Virus record (IMG/VR): IMGVR_UViG_3300017788_002263
Span: 1 to 35,925 of that record
Length of the DNA stretch: 35,925 bases
DNA from: a virus
Reading direction: 5' to 3' (one strand)
In this document: piece by piece, positions 26,401 through 31,437 of the stretch
Position numbering within the stretch: position 1 is the stretch's first letter
Layout: each line of letters begins with the position of its first letter
Program-made: the position numbers and the translations under genes
The notes under the pieces: model-generated
Database searches by the model: none
What the model saw: the letters and a program-made list of their open reading frames with translations, nothing else
Told to the model about the DNA's origin: nothing

Positions 26401-29400
26401 TCCTCCGTGGCCTCGTTCGCGATTGTGAAGCCCTGCTGCCCCTTGCCGGCCGCCCGCATCAGTCCCCTCTTTTCGGCTTCCTCCATGCTGATCCCGGATT
26501 TTCGAAAATAATAAGCAAAATCCTCAATATCCCCCTGTCCGTCACGAATATTGGCTTCGGCATCTAAGGTTTCAGCTTCAGATTGCCCAAATCCCTCGGA
26601 TTCTTTTTTAATCTCGGTGGGGATAGTGGTTAGATTGTTTCTCTTGGCTAGATCCAGCCGGTGGCGGCCTGTAATAATTTCAAAAACACCGTCGTTTCTT
26701 AGCCAAACAACGACTGGGTTCCTTGGTGTGGGGCGGTATTCACCAGAAAGAGGCTCGACCACGCCAGTGTCTTTATTGGATTTTCTCTTGAACTGCCTTA
26801 TCTTGTCGTTAACGACGATCTTGTTAATTGGGAAATCGACAACTTGGCCCGACGGGATTGCCTTAAGCTCTGAGTCAGTCCTCTTGGGGACGATCTTTAC
26901 CCTCGGCGGTTCTGGCGGTGCAATAGTTCCAACTGCCGGACTTTCTTGAGCAGCTTGGCCGATAACGGGCGGCTCAACTGGACCTTGCGGGACTTCTGGC
27001 GTGGCTTGCGGAACATTTCCTCCTCCTTCTTCCGGCGGTGCGCGGGGCTGGGTTTCGGGTGCTTGTGGCACATTTGGGCCTCTTTGTGCCATCTCCGGCC
27101 TTGGCTGGGATGGCGTGTCGGAAAGCACGTCGTCGATCTCGGAAAGCAAGTCGTTCAGATCCTCGGCCAGCTGCGGGTTGGCCTTGACTAGGCTGTCTTT
27201 AATGGAAAACAAGGCGCGGTAAACCTTGCGGAGATAGTCCGAGATAACCTTGATAATTGTCCGCGAACCGCCGCTCGCTTGCGCGGCCGTGCGAAGAAAG
27301 TTGCGGGCCTCCGTTTGGGGCTGCCCGTAGGTCTTCAGCATTCGGAGCATTTCCGACATAAAGAGGGGCATAGCCTTTACATTCTTTGCCCCAGACATCC
27401 CGACCCGGGTCATGTATTGCTGAACATCGACAATTGTTTTGAATTGGGATTTTACCTCGCCACCGACCATCGCATCTTCTGCGGCCGCTAGGTTTGCCCC
27501 ATCGAGGTTTTTCCTAGGCAGATAAAGGTTGGCAGCTGCCACCACGGACTGCTCCACCGCCTTGTCCTGTCTTGCCACCGCAAATATGCGGGAAAGCATG
27601 TTGGCCCGCTGTTGCGACCAATGTTGGCGGTAGTTGTCCAGGCCTTTCCGCTTTGCGTCCAAAGCACCTTCAGCCAGATCCCCGAGGTGGGCTATTTCCT
27701 CCCTGACATACCGGTTGTTGGCCTCGGGATCCGTGTTCTCCATCCTCATGAAAGACTGTTTGTTTAGGCTGATTCGAAGGGTCTTGTTGTCCGGCTCGAA
27801 ATTCACCGAGGATTCCGCCCCGTCGGAAACAAATCTTACATCCAACCCCTTCGACCCAATCGCCGTCACCAAGTTCCTCATTTTTGACTCAACCGATGCC
27901 CATCGCTCGTCGGGAGTCTTGCCTTCAAGCCTCGCCATCAGGGCCGGGGATCCGGTTTTGGCGCTGGCTTCGGCAATCTGTTGCGGAGTCTTTAGCCTGG
28001 GCTGGTCAACGACCCTCGGTTTTCCGGTGGGTTGCTGTTCCGGCTGGGGTGGAGCGACCTGTTCCGGCGGCTCGCCTCCCCCGCCTTCCGCCTCTGTCGC
28101 TTGCATCGCTTCGGCCGCCCTTTCGAGCGAAACTTTCAATAATTCGGATAAAGTTGGCGTCTGTGAAAAGATATCCTGTTTAATGAACTCCGAGGGGATC
28201 CTCAACCCGTTGGAATCGGTCTGGATGATGGGCATCCCCCGGTATTTGGCTTTCAGCTCCTCCTGTGTGAGGGTGTCCGACTCGAACATTGCCTTGGCGG
28301 CGATAAGCCCGGCGGACTGCCGGTCCAGTCCTCCGTCCACCGGATCGGTTGCCAAGGATCCGATTTCTCTGGCAACTTCCAGCCGTAGCCGCGTCTCGTT
28401 CTGGATCATGGCGGCCAAGTTGGCTCTTTCGGCGTAAATCCTTGCCATCCCGACCAAACGCTCGTTTTGCTCGCCGCTGATGGCCTGTCGAATCCCTTCG
28501 GTTATCTTGGGGCGTAATCTTGGGGGCGGCGCGCCTTTGGCTATGTCTTGGTCAATGGACTGACCCAGCTCGGCCAGCCGGCGTGAGGGCGCGCCCTTAA
28601 TGCTGTCGGCAATCCCCTTCAAGAACTGCGTTTGCTGCTCATCAAGATCCCCGATGACCGGCCCGAATGACTCGGCGGTGGCCGGATCCAGTATCTGCTC
28701 GGTCAGGGAGTCGGCCCAGGTTGACCAACCATTCAAGGGAATATCGTCGGTTGCGGATTTCATGTCATCCGCCTGCTTCTTCAAGCCTCCCGCCGTCATG
28801 GCGTTTTGCGCTCCGGCAACAATGACTGTTCCGCCCCCAATCGCCGCAGTTCCGGCACCACCCGCCCACATGGCGATGTAGACGCTCTTGAGAACGTCCT
28901 GACTTAAGGGGCGGTCGGGGTCGATCTTTTTGCCGTTGATCAGTTCGCCGATGTGCTTGGCGATGGCGTTAGACCAAAACGTCTGCAGCCCCTCCTCCAG
29001 CCCCTCTGTGGCACTTCCGCCCACCAGCGCGAGACCAGCCTTGGCAAACATTCCGCGGAGACTCTGCGCGCTCATGGTCTTCATCTTTTCAAGGAAGGCC
29101 TTCCCCGCTATTTTGCCGAGACCTAGCGTAACTATGTTGCCGGCCTGCTCGAATCCGGCGACCGGGATGGCTTCGGCAAGGGCGACCACGTGATCCGGGT
29201 CTTTTATCCCAGCCTGGATCTGGCTTTGGATGGCCTCGTCATACGCCGGGCCGAAGGTTGTCAGTAGCCCAATCCCCGGGCTGGCGATGGTGGCTCCTAC
29301 ATAAACCGGCAGTTCGCTAAGAACCTTGACCACTTGCCCCACATCGCTCTCCCGGTATTCCGTGCTGGTCGGGGCAAGCCCCATGAACTCCTCGTTGCGG

Positions 29401-31379
29401 ATGGCTTCTTCGTTGGCCTTGGCAGAAGCCGCGGCGCTTTCAAAGAACTCGGCCGATCTCTTGGTTAATTCACCCGAAAACAGCCTGTCGGATAGCTGAA
29501 GTGCTGCGGTGGCAATTGGCCAACGATCAAGCCCCGGCGTACCCTGAACTGTTCCCGCCAGCCCCTTGACAAACCCCGCCAGCCCGCGTTTCTTAATGTC
29601 GTTGGCCGCCGCAAGGTAAATGCCTGACGCAAACTTTTGGTTAAGCTCGAACGCCCCGCGCGCGGCTTGGCGGCCGGTATCCTTGCTGAATAGTTTGTCA
29701 AACCCGCCCTTGAACCAGCTTAATGGGTTTTGGGGCGGCTGACTCGGAGTGCTGGGCTGAGTTGGCTGACCAGGTTGTGGCGGCTGGCCTTCCCCGGGGT
29801 CGATAAACAGAGGCCCTGTGAACGGCTTGCCATCCTCGAGGTTTCTACGTTGCTTGGCTTTTTCGACTTTTGTGGCCGTATCTTGCTCAAGCTTGGTTAG
29901 CCTAGTCTGAAGCTCTTTCTGAATCCTTTGTTCGTTTTCCGTGACAAACTGGCCTTGGACTTTTGCGCTTTCTTGGGCAACGGAAGCCTGTCTGCCAATC
30001 TTCCCAAGCTGGTCGTCCAAGACCTCGATGGCATCGGCATACCCTTGTGCCCGCGCCCGGGTGTTTAACCCGGAACCCTTTTTATTTGCGTCTGCGGCGT
30101 CTGCATCATCCAGTAGCTTGTTGTAGACAGTGGCCAGCCGATTTCTGCGTCCGGCCAGGGTTGAATAACTGATGGACGTGTCCGCCGCCTGCTCGATGAA
30201 TGGCCGTAGGAATTCAGAGGCCTTTTCCTTTGCAAGCCGCCCCTCGGCCTCAATTCTGGCCTTCTCCTTTTGCGAGGCCCGCGTTTCGTAAATAGCCTGC
30301 GGGGTAAGGGTCGCGTCCTTGAACACCTCGGAAAGCGGTAAGACCGGCTTCTGGATGTTGGTTAACCCCTCGCGGATGGCTCCAAGCAGGGGATCCTTTT
30401 CGATGTCCTCCTGTTTGGCTCCTGACTGCAAAAGCTGCTGAAGCCGGTTGTCGTAGATCGACTCACCCTCATCCAGAGACATCTGGGACTGAAGCTCAAC
30501 CTGAAGCGCGCGGTTCCGAATCCTTGCTTGGTTCTTTTCGGCCAGCCTTGCATTGAGTTCAGCAATCTTCTGGTCGCGGGACTGGCCGATTCTCGTGGCC
30601 GCCCCCTGTCTCGTCTTGGCGTCTGCCTTATCCCCAAGCTCTGCCCGCAAGACGGGGTCCATCTTGTCCCCATCCGGCTGCCAATCGGGGATGGGGGTTT
30701 GCGTGAGCGCATCAATCTCAGACTTGAGCGTCTCTGACTCCACATCCAACTGCTGGCCCCTTGCGTCCAGAACTGTTTTGGCAGAACCAAGCTCGTATTG
30801 CCTGTTCTTTCTGACCGTCTCCTTGGCTAGCGTTGAAAGCCCCTGGTCGGAGACGCCCTGTAAATCAAAGGCACTTCCGATGTCCTCAGCCTTCGTGGCC
30901 GCAAACGGCTGGTTGGGGTCGGAGACTCCAGAGTCCTGTTCGCTTGTATATACTCTGTATATCCGTGACGGGTTGGGGAAGTTGGGGTCGTTGGCGTCGC
31001 CCGCCCGATACCTTATGTTCTGCCTTTTGCGTGGCTTGACCTTGCCAGCCTCGTCAATCTGCCTTTTTTCTTCTGTAATGGGATCCTGAAACTCCGATGT
31101 TCCAAACTTAACAGATCTTCCGAACTCGTTGTTTGGTACATAAGTTGGCCGGCGGAACCCGCTTTCATCCTTTTCTGACTGGATCCCGGCCTCTTCAAAG
31201 GCCACCTCGGTTCCGTCGTTGTACGCCCGAACGGCGTCTTTGACTACGCCCTGCTGATATTGCTCAACCGCTCTCGCCTCGCGCCTTGTCCTTGGCACAT
31301 AAGGCTCTGGCTCTGGTCCCCCGAAATTGTCCTCGGGCTTCCCGTCGATTCCAGAGCCGCCAAAATCAGGTAAGCCCAT
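14481..31379 (-). CDS. Giant polyvalent virion/ejection protein with ParB, SNF2/strawberry-notch-like helicase and zincin domains
   Basis: An uninterrupted 5632-residue frame starts at ATG 31379 (GAGGTGA 7 bases upstream). Visible order: coiled coil about 180-515; Pro/Gln linker 526-553; hydrophobic segments 677-860 with a Gly/Glu-rich helix (SATEGLEEGLQTFWSNAIA); degenerate zincin EEIAH at 1227-1231; ParB-like domain about 1500-1620 (GRHRLDLAK at 1571); low-complexity linker 1842-1970; SF2 helicase 2040-2640; a helicase-associated domain near 3128-3300; GYF_2-like domain 3322-3362; HTH about 3606-3670; zincin with HEFIH at 3826; coiled coil 4650-4765; a second HTH 4774-4821; C-terminal phage polyvalent module 4900-5632. 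By analogy with polyvalent proteins and the N4 virion RNA polymerase (about 3500 residues), it is probably packaged and injected to protect or process incoming DNA. It is the largest gene here by far. Proteolytic maturation is possible. Confidence 0.9.
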   Translation of the reverse strand: MGLPDFGGSGIDGKPEDNFGGPEPEPYVPRTRREARAVEQYQQGVVKDAVRAYNDGTEVAFEEAGIQSEKDESGFRRPTYVPNNEFGRSVKFGTSEFQDPITEEKRQIDEAGKVKPRKRQNIRYRAGDANDPNFPNPSRIYRVYTSEQDSGVSDPNQPFAATKAEDIGSAFDLQGVSDQGLSTLAKETVRKNRQYELGSAKTVLDARGQQLDVESETLKSEIDALTQTPIPDWQPDGDKMDPVLRAELGDKADAKTRQGAATRIGQSRDQKIAELNARLAEKNQARIRNRALQVELQSQMSLDEGESIYDNRLQQLLQSGAKQEDIEKDPLLGAIREGLTNIQKPVLPLSEVFKDATLTPQAIYETRASQKEKARIEAEGRLAKEKASEFLRPFIEQAADTSISYSTLAGRRNRLATVYNKLLDDADAADANKKGSGLNTRARAQGYADAIEVLDDQLGKIGRQASVAQESAKVQGQFVTENEQRIQKELQTRLTKLEQDTATKVEKAKQRRNLEDGKPFTGPLFIDPGEGQPPQPGQPTQPSTPSQPPQNPLSWFKGGFDKLFSKDTGRQAARGAFELNQKFASGIYLAAANDIKKRGLAGFVKGLAGTVQGTPGLDRWPIATAALQLSDRLFSGELTKRSAEFFESAAASAKANEEAIRNEEFMGLAPTSTEYRESDVGQVVKVLSELPVYVGATIASPGIGLLTTFGPAYDEAIQSQIQAGIKDPDHVVALAEAIPVAGFEQAGNIVTLGLGKIAGKAFLEKMKTMSAQSLRGMFAKAGLALVGGSATEGLEEGLQTFWSNAIAKHIGELINGKKIDPDRPLSQDVLKSVYIAMWAGGAGTAAIGGGTVIVAGAQNAMTAGGLKKQADDMKSATDDIPLNGWSTWADSLTEQILDPATAESFGPVIGDLDEQQTQFLKGIADSIKGAPSRRLAELGQSIDQDIAKGAPPPRLRPKITEGIRQAISGEQNERLVGMARIYAERANLAAMIQNETRLRLEVAREIGSLATDPVDGGLDRQSAGLIAAKAMFESDTLTQEELKAKYRGMPIIQTDSNGLRIPSEFIKQDIFSQTPTLSELLKVSLERAAEAMQATEAEGGGGEPPEQVAPPQPEQQPTGKPRVVDQPRLKTPQQIAEASAKTGSPALMARLEGKTPDERWASVESKMRNLVTAIGSKGLDVRFVSDGAESSVNFEPDNKTLRISLNKQSFMRMENTDPEANNRYVREEIAHLGDLAEGALDAKRKGLDNYRQHWSQQRANMLSRIFAVARQDKAVEQSVVAAANLYLPRKNLDGANLAAAEDAMVGGEVKSQFKTIVDVQQYMTRVGMSGAKNVKAMPLFMSEMLRMLKTYGQPQTEARNFLRTAAQASGGSRTIIKVISDYLRKVYRALFSIKDSLVKANPQLAEDLNDLLSEIDDVLSDTPSQPRPEMAQRGPNVPQAPETQPRAPPEEGGGNVPQATPEVPQGPVEPPVIGQAAQESPAVGTIAPPEPPRVKIVPKRTDSELKAIPSGQVVDFPINKIVVNDKIRQFKRKSNKDTGVVEPLSGEYRPTPRNPVVVWLRNDGVFEIITGRHRLDLAKRNNLTTIPTEIKKESEGFGQSEAETLDAEANIRDGQGDIEDFAYYFRKSGISMEEAEKRGLMRAAGKGQQGFTIANEATEDIYSGVLMGKVDPMMAFIIASGAPKSAGTVNEGIQRQALALITSERTTQAELKNFIAGMVAKFADRGPSESQGDLFGGDDSAFELMKQRAKKAAKKQKDLKEQLSAFVNYKKLSSGQRAKILAESGIPVGTGENAETIVAQKITDLQAELDSWERWATDTAKVNQLDQMPDIKAQTIDPQELMAQRVDDNQEGGIDSNREEGTQPGASEGIQRTGSGGGVPPAGEVAAGQPGQLQNVEDGRGRPVPGSVDQRPDGGSGENQGVADNAVPAGVRSGGGAQPNLGAIRTLQRRGPGVEAGRTAGVNDAERTLGDGLETQVPWVPVIQGSGVSLKTFAPVGIADEIRRNLERIDRERGGLESYVSNALGFSNPSELYKVVNPKAGSRFNKEQVETIAAALDRMDSGKANIIGHEMGIGKGRVCAALLYAAHLRGQTPIFFTANSRTLYPTLMDDFRDLGFKMDPFITDQDFESVMGDGNVLTNKGKNPKSQFDSIISSKKLPAGKTMVMTTWEQARLKDVNPVLNALAPNAVFIIDEAHKGTGDSLSSNVARGILKKAKGVAFSSGTAIKNLEAMRLYFPFTSVNRAIPSVRRLNQLLKKFANPLLELMNRGLVSAGEYIRYQRGLTHDGKPVPFTPLALRTGPQIAEVNNTANEIAGELKQVQAGPFMKQLKGALLVLAKAKANELVKDKPELAETLTVKVDPYPMKSQFHNIANLMVLSSKIPEISKQIKTLVDQGKKVFVASDATGEAAVQELLDDVSLETDPKNASFADALARYTDKLKYVTITAKVGPKGRQTTLFRQRLDLNRTQEEYPGAMAEADRVLQQIADAKSMIESSRDVLGRLGISPMDSLRQQLESVQIPSVEISGRSATVMPDGTREKRTDLDQDRMASLSMFNNMDDINVIAVSRSGSTGINAHNSPKFSSQKDRVFFLLQPSPNVVDTVQVAFRVNRTGQLTAPHLYMAYAEELPAEKRIMALTAKKMSRLGASSTGGQRLDMSETFGEDMHNAYGDLAMANVLARDETFRQEFQSRHNEYFPGSNEEEIRANLMKGAGNGDVFRRFEHMLIIMPLDIYSEISEQVRDEYNEIVETEKMAGRYNLTSEKMDYKAVLVDDMPGMAPYAPRKEGEPDIGTAQPTQLRRYRFTNPTPPPTSEQLVRDIDRVKADTAQLVQKYNESAEKYLQDRVNYITARSRLDPKAKSSLIQAITRKMAVAQAAVADAAEKVGGSYWYHINDTQVPVFVSGLRLNLKYPHVVASQRMLIQSAGFNHLMPVPLSANPLSRLASARAAFNNNPLEQNELGVEMPLLEDGAVGGLDAEAALLRTFRQTESYAAAKAWENHPFRLREKYMSFAMDRAGYRPGFFRVKRKFSDGKTLNSLYYDGNTIIEMSPVRTREILSYVSEKTENAQTEKEVIDAFAEALAVTEDIDAMTAEGAVATEEGQKDFVNKMNNRRRNQAVSEAYDRERQKAMQQDHFVIVGNPLVGADMATRLFGQQLNHRVMRFTNQDGSETTGIVVPHQAEFSQLRKLSNILNVQETIQRSDSEKVLDYLNSTITRHHNATEVVFTDGATLSYATTEATAIETPHSLKSIIPVSSLVEDQLADMAMMEESGVPDGVKTELEKIAPNARVSAEGPYVVVEMGGFDAGNYIAKRMRSQSKPSQNSQRYYYADLDKGGEVRGPLTMSELNQAYVMSRIGPNTVLYPFGSESSAGLLRAQNNLANFMESAPANEGPNWTPYSEVAKSVGISDTAGSAIEGYAYSGPRSVQIHAQRIGDEITPEIWNYYRIATQQTLDSDGNVGPSPAVRMVLRMFPNMDASYVEDSAVSGVLKAIKALAVMRTQDPGKFAEMEGSEAPEGGIPKKIFSYMVEAAKNSVLTSYQKFGQFEVEPPEQQGMQILEDEETVAEVLAGRATAVNEEEGPDIITPKAIEETEFTKALRSDMEAAFQTIDPRLAQVFVAHNRGMTFEAIADEFGLPPIVGEDGKDRPNKQMAQRMYDDALRALQDFAGDNSLFATNSKPKKPVSKALRLAMEAGLVRPMSVNAQRIYATDAEGDAETANLVRQFANTQLGQAILALKSGPQPAISLIRGIAEPENENNKAIRAYYRLLGQALVRGIEANSASFLGRAANTDVVIDESIKSSHFASDKYDPFTMGIIRLHPGQLGPRVILHEFIHAFTAQLIASEVVNNFRPTRRGQEISGSKYRDALTTYASKQPMDADNPTGAIPAMQSLVKAYLGALKYAKDDAGQPIENAIFGSGLTASYSITLPMHRASYAGGLYMSAHIDASNSKAIYDHFTELGLQGKAGVPNDTLDAYVNKNGATNDFFVSSPAGSLVGLDVEADGKLILTPSGLEKLRTQNVAPSAYSTYTIRGNKPVFKQRILGVVGDPTKKAMSILYGFKNLDEFSAETMTRPEFLGMIANLDVPKGLTKTPHDYLMEWFDQLESDLLNLRGDMKGAVRNLAAGTLVGTTAGSLMDIGAIPITDYQTLVGKRESASRSATPTTQAELFAQRITGDKLEDKVTNTIQAMPRGGLVTTTKGAYSIRPRLNGEGWITRGIDNPRRAVTKTISAAVAGLPGIRGMVQVVKSYTRDDIAPSEQGGEKNPMALEYKRLTDIPTPTDEQRKRISEIERFATKYKMPGVGVQQALFDTERYAGSPNRPTAFTPSVIETPPAKYIAPQMEFALNAQTIGPEQPSGARKILSEINQLRSLRDAGQPYNDKRLRQLEFVANQSQLSGYQPEGQLMSTQTTLNPTTQPFALEQETRPSMVQDSLFAQRLDYDEAGNPVLTPKPLTPEELMSMRADLLGDLGKDIPEVMEMYRKLRIQPSGMKTMGGVYKTGETGGEARSLANPGQTAEQRDLINAMDAMRFERGLGVKQDAAVEEAATQMLSTPEGRLAVQEAVLSGQSLNTETTVAGMKLVADLAQTALVSGNAADFGKAYAMAYMYREIRSEQGRALRAGYDRMMTPAQRNSEFLMSVMVAPERNRVMDLKYYPTEAQTRQDIRSLQATLEDLIGQRNALTESQQGLAGESEASARALRDLSAVLEQRNAEIEAMQNQIADLQNRVTREQVLTQEAQTRLAEVNRILSGLGTNLEQLMKESELSEIRTGKPATQMLDQVRLSQREREAVELIMIGHDPVSVSKQTKIKLADIKAAMDAMRAEAKRRFSQIAQTGMTRDQLRKALLENARNDTSMRQILAQRIPDDQPLSEAEAMEEIYNMLGLTLTPSGEYQWVSKDRKGKSNLFDLRKPEHAVVLARAIQAGRPTLDGTIFESYVSSIFSGVATQLANVFATPFSPISVSAHRGMQGIMVYALGKAGFHQEVEVDQLSPQQVPLFRPGIAYKTTPELAKGVGREIGYIWKHVAPAWMRAATMARLAWATEAGFFDYSVTGVMEDIDNPQTRFGAFLQKYGRTRRTRIPGRLGRIVRMPLRGLLAMDEFSKMFRAYTAVGAHAYRLGKAAGLNGPELDSFIEKEIEGVGSTSWILAARRATKETFTQDLEPEDQKIKSVGDAGGRAMTLLAQLNTQLDSLATRMESDNLVAAATTLPFRGIVRLMQSFFVLIKSPFNIYREGLSYTLPAVVNLGFRFADSTKTTEVDGKRTRYAPIKEYDDIIERMASLSIGTMVFAALLHSLGEGGDDDDKKWLLITGTPDPLSPGGQRTTRFGNSPFKILIRPRNFGYPDVPDYSVDYSRVEPLATALSGSVNVSRSLREGVKSPDLATGAAVNFLKDYFLAPATRTYGKQWRDLISLFPGQGVGWQRVLRDKLSAILVPNLFKQPLGGVPEYEKDVYNPEPLSMDAILFSIFPAFGNELGIPDRRTFEGMKIPNPTPYEGAGPVTRSITRLLPGRGGVVYGKTDFEKFVDNYNQQHPDKVWSPDLSRPDRFFDDPYLRKRVSLTNDEYDMVLKLAAPKIKGYLYGNSSQPGVLSKADLEGFVSEDRKDVIQRKISGFYREAKQAVVAARHRREYKASQEKASR
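14484..16682 (-). other. Giant protein, C-terminal polyvalent-protein module
   Basis: Residues about 4900-5632. The marks are YVSSIFSGVATQLANVFATP (4930), LLAMDEFSKMFRAYTAVGAH (5085), LPFRGIVRLMQSFFVLIKSP (5200) and YSVDYSRVEPLATALSG (about 5341). The same series (a 'Y-x-S-x-L-x-G-P-x-T' start, 'DEFFK', 'PF-x-R-x-x-x-N' and 'Y-S-R-x-E-P-L') closes many phage polyvalent proteins. It is likely a virion-docking or membrane segment. Confidence 0.65.
19155..20102 (-). other. Giant protein, intact zincin metalloprotease domain with insertion
   Basis: Residues about 3760-4075. RVILHEFIHAFTAQL carries HExxH at 3826-3830. The downstream NLDEFSAE (4057-4064) supplies the late acidic residues seen in phage polyvalent zincins. 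About 225 residues separate the two, more than I would expect, and the spacer contains strand-rich sequence that looks like an inserted domain. Confidence 0.7.
21294..21416 (-). other. Giant protein, GYF_2-like domain
   Basis: Residues about 3322-3362. RYYYADLDKGGEVRGPLTMS, then LNQAYVMSRIGPNTVLYPFG, fits the bacterial GYF_2 pattern 'W/Y-Y-x-x-x-G-x-x-x-G-P-x-[ST]-x-x-E-L ... G-x-I-x-P-x-T-x-[VL]'. GYF folds usually bind proline-rich peptides. The giant's own Pro/Gln linker (526-553) is one possible ligand, which is speculation. Confidence 0.55.
23460..25262 (-). other. Giant protein, strawberry-notch-like SF2 helicase/ATPase
   Basis: Residues about 2040-2640. A Q-like motif (RFNKEQVETIAAAL) precedes motif I (GHEMGIGKGR, Lys2075), motif II DEAH (2192-2195) and motif III SGTA (2221-2224). 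Motif V is AVSRSGSTGINAHN (Gly2568 in GSTG) and motif VI is QVAFRVNRTGQL (about 2602-2612). The GxGKGR loop and the context of FSSGTAIKNLEAMRLY resemble strawberry-notch-type helicases. All key ATPase residues are present, so it should be active. Confidence 0.8.
25472..25807 (-). CDS. Nested 111-residue gene overprinted by the giant gene's linker
   Basis: This frame lies on the same strand, one base out of phase with the giant gene, from GTG 25807 to a TAG at 25472. The product (MKKELNPEQVKEYSEQAAEE ... KLGELLASMTLNEL) is balanced, helical and acidic, with four Trp. Its codons end in G or C almost throughout, like the rest of this genome's genes. In the same interval the giant frame reads a Gly/Gln/Pro/Glu/Arg low-complexity linker with many GGA, CGA and GAA codons. 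The nested frame is therefore the better coding candidate. AAGGAGGG lies about 14 bases before the GTG, longer than ideal, and an in-frame TAG stands just upstream. No family is recognised. Alternative: two compensating sequence errors hide a continuous giant frame. Confidence 0.65.
   Translation of the reverse strand: MKKELNPEQVKEYSEQAAEEAFPRLVKWQRDNPDSFRMWKTDADALYQDPWINDLTEDPERTKEWLTMLFRQACGAVEGHNQILALFARSKGEDRESKLGELLASMTLNEL
26520..26882 (-). other. Giant protein, ParB-like domain
   Basis: Residues about 1500-1620. The segment GQVVDFPINKIVVND opens the fold. VWLRNDGVFEIITGRHRLDL carries the ParB/Srx signature G-R-H-R, and AEANIRDGQGDIEDFAYYFR follows, as in ParB-like proteins with 'E-N-x-x-R'. 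In phage polyvalent proteins this domain is a frequent partner of helicases. Nuclease or CTPase activity cannot be decided from the sequence. Confidence 0.7.
28680..31379 (-). other. Giant protein, N-terminal coiled-coil and membrane-active region
   Basis: Residues 1-900. A charged, disordered start is followed by long helices, a Pro/Gln linker, then Gly/Ala/Val-rich stretches (LPVYVGATIASPGIGLLTTF at about 686, MWAGGAGTAAIGGGTVIVAG near 835). Such segments occur in phage ejection proteins that cross the host membrane. This is inference from composition. Confidence 0.5.
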
Positions 31380-31391
31380 GCGTCATCACCT

Positions 31392-31405
31392 CGGGCTTAC
31401 GCCCG
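31392..31405 (-). promoter_or_regulatory. Small hairpin before the giant gene's ribosome binding site
   Basis: On the minus strand CGGGC-GTAA-GCCCG forms a five-base stem with a GTAA (GNRA-type) tetraloop. It ends directly before AGGTGA, the ribosome binding site of the giant gene. It may stabilise the message or tune initiation. It lies in the 58-base gap between the 455-residue gene and the giant gene; I see nothing else there. Confidence 0.4.
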
Positions 31406-31437
31406 GGCCGCTTGGATAGCGGATCCTGATTCCCTGT

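Larger units (their letters stand above)
16812..27092 (-). repeat. Recurring A-Q-R interdomain motif in the giant protein (8 copies)
   Basis: The pattern [MFLHN]-A-Q-R-[IVLMG] followed within four residues by Asp occurs at residues 1430 (MAQRGPNV, no Asp), 1842 (MAQRVDD), 3425 (HAQRIGDE), 3647 (MAQRMYDD), 3698 (NAQRIYATD), 4164 (FAQRITGD), 4429 (FAQRLDYD) and 4854 (LAQRIPDD). Several copies sit in linkers between recognisable domains. Four share the DNA core GCCCAGCGGAT. The 3647 copy lies in a likely helix-turn-helix and may be a coincidence. Confidence 0.6.

Noticed and set aside
14481-31379. The idea that the giant frame is two or more adjacent genes
   Set aside because: No stop interrupts it, and recognisable domains continue in the same frame on both sides of the 1842-1970 linker. 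A frame error around the nested gene remains the only realistic weak point.
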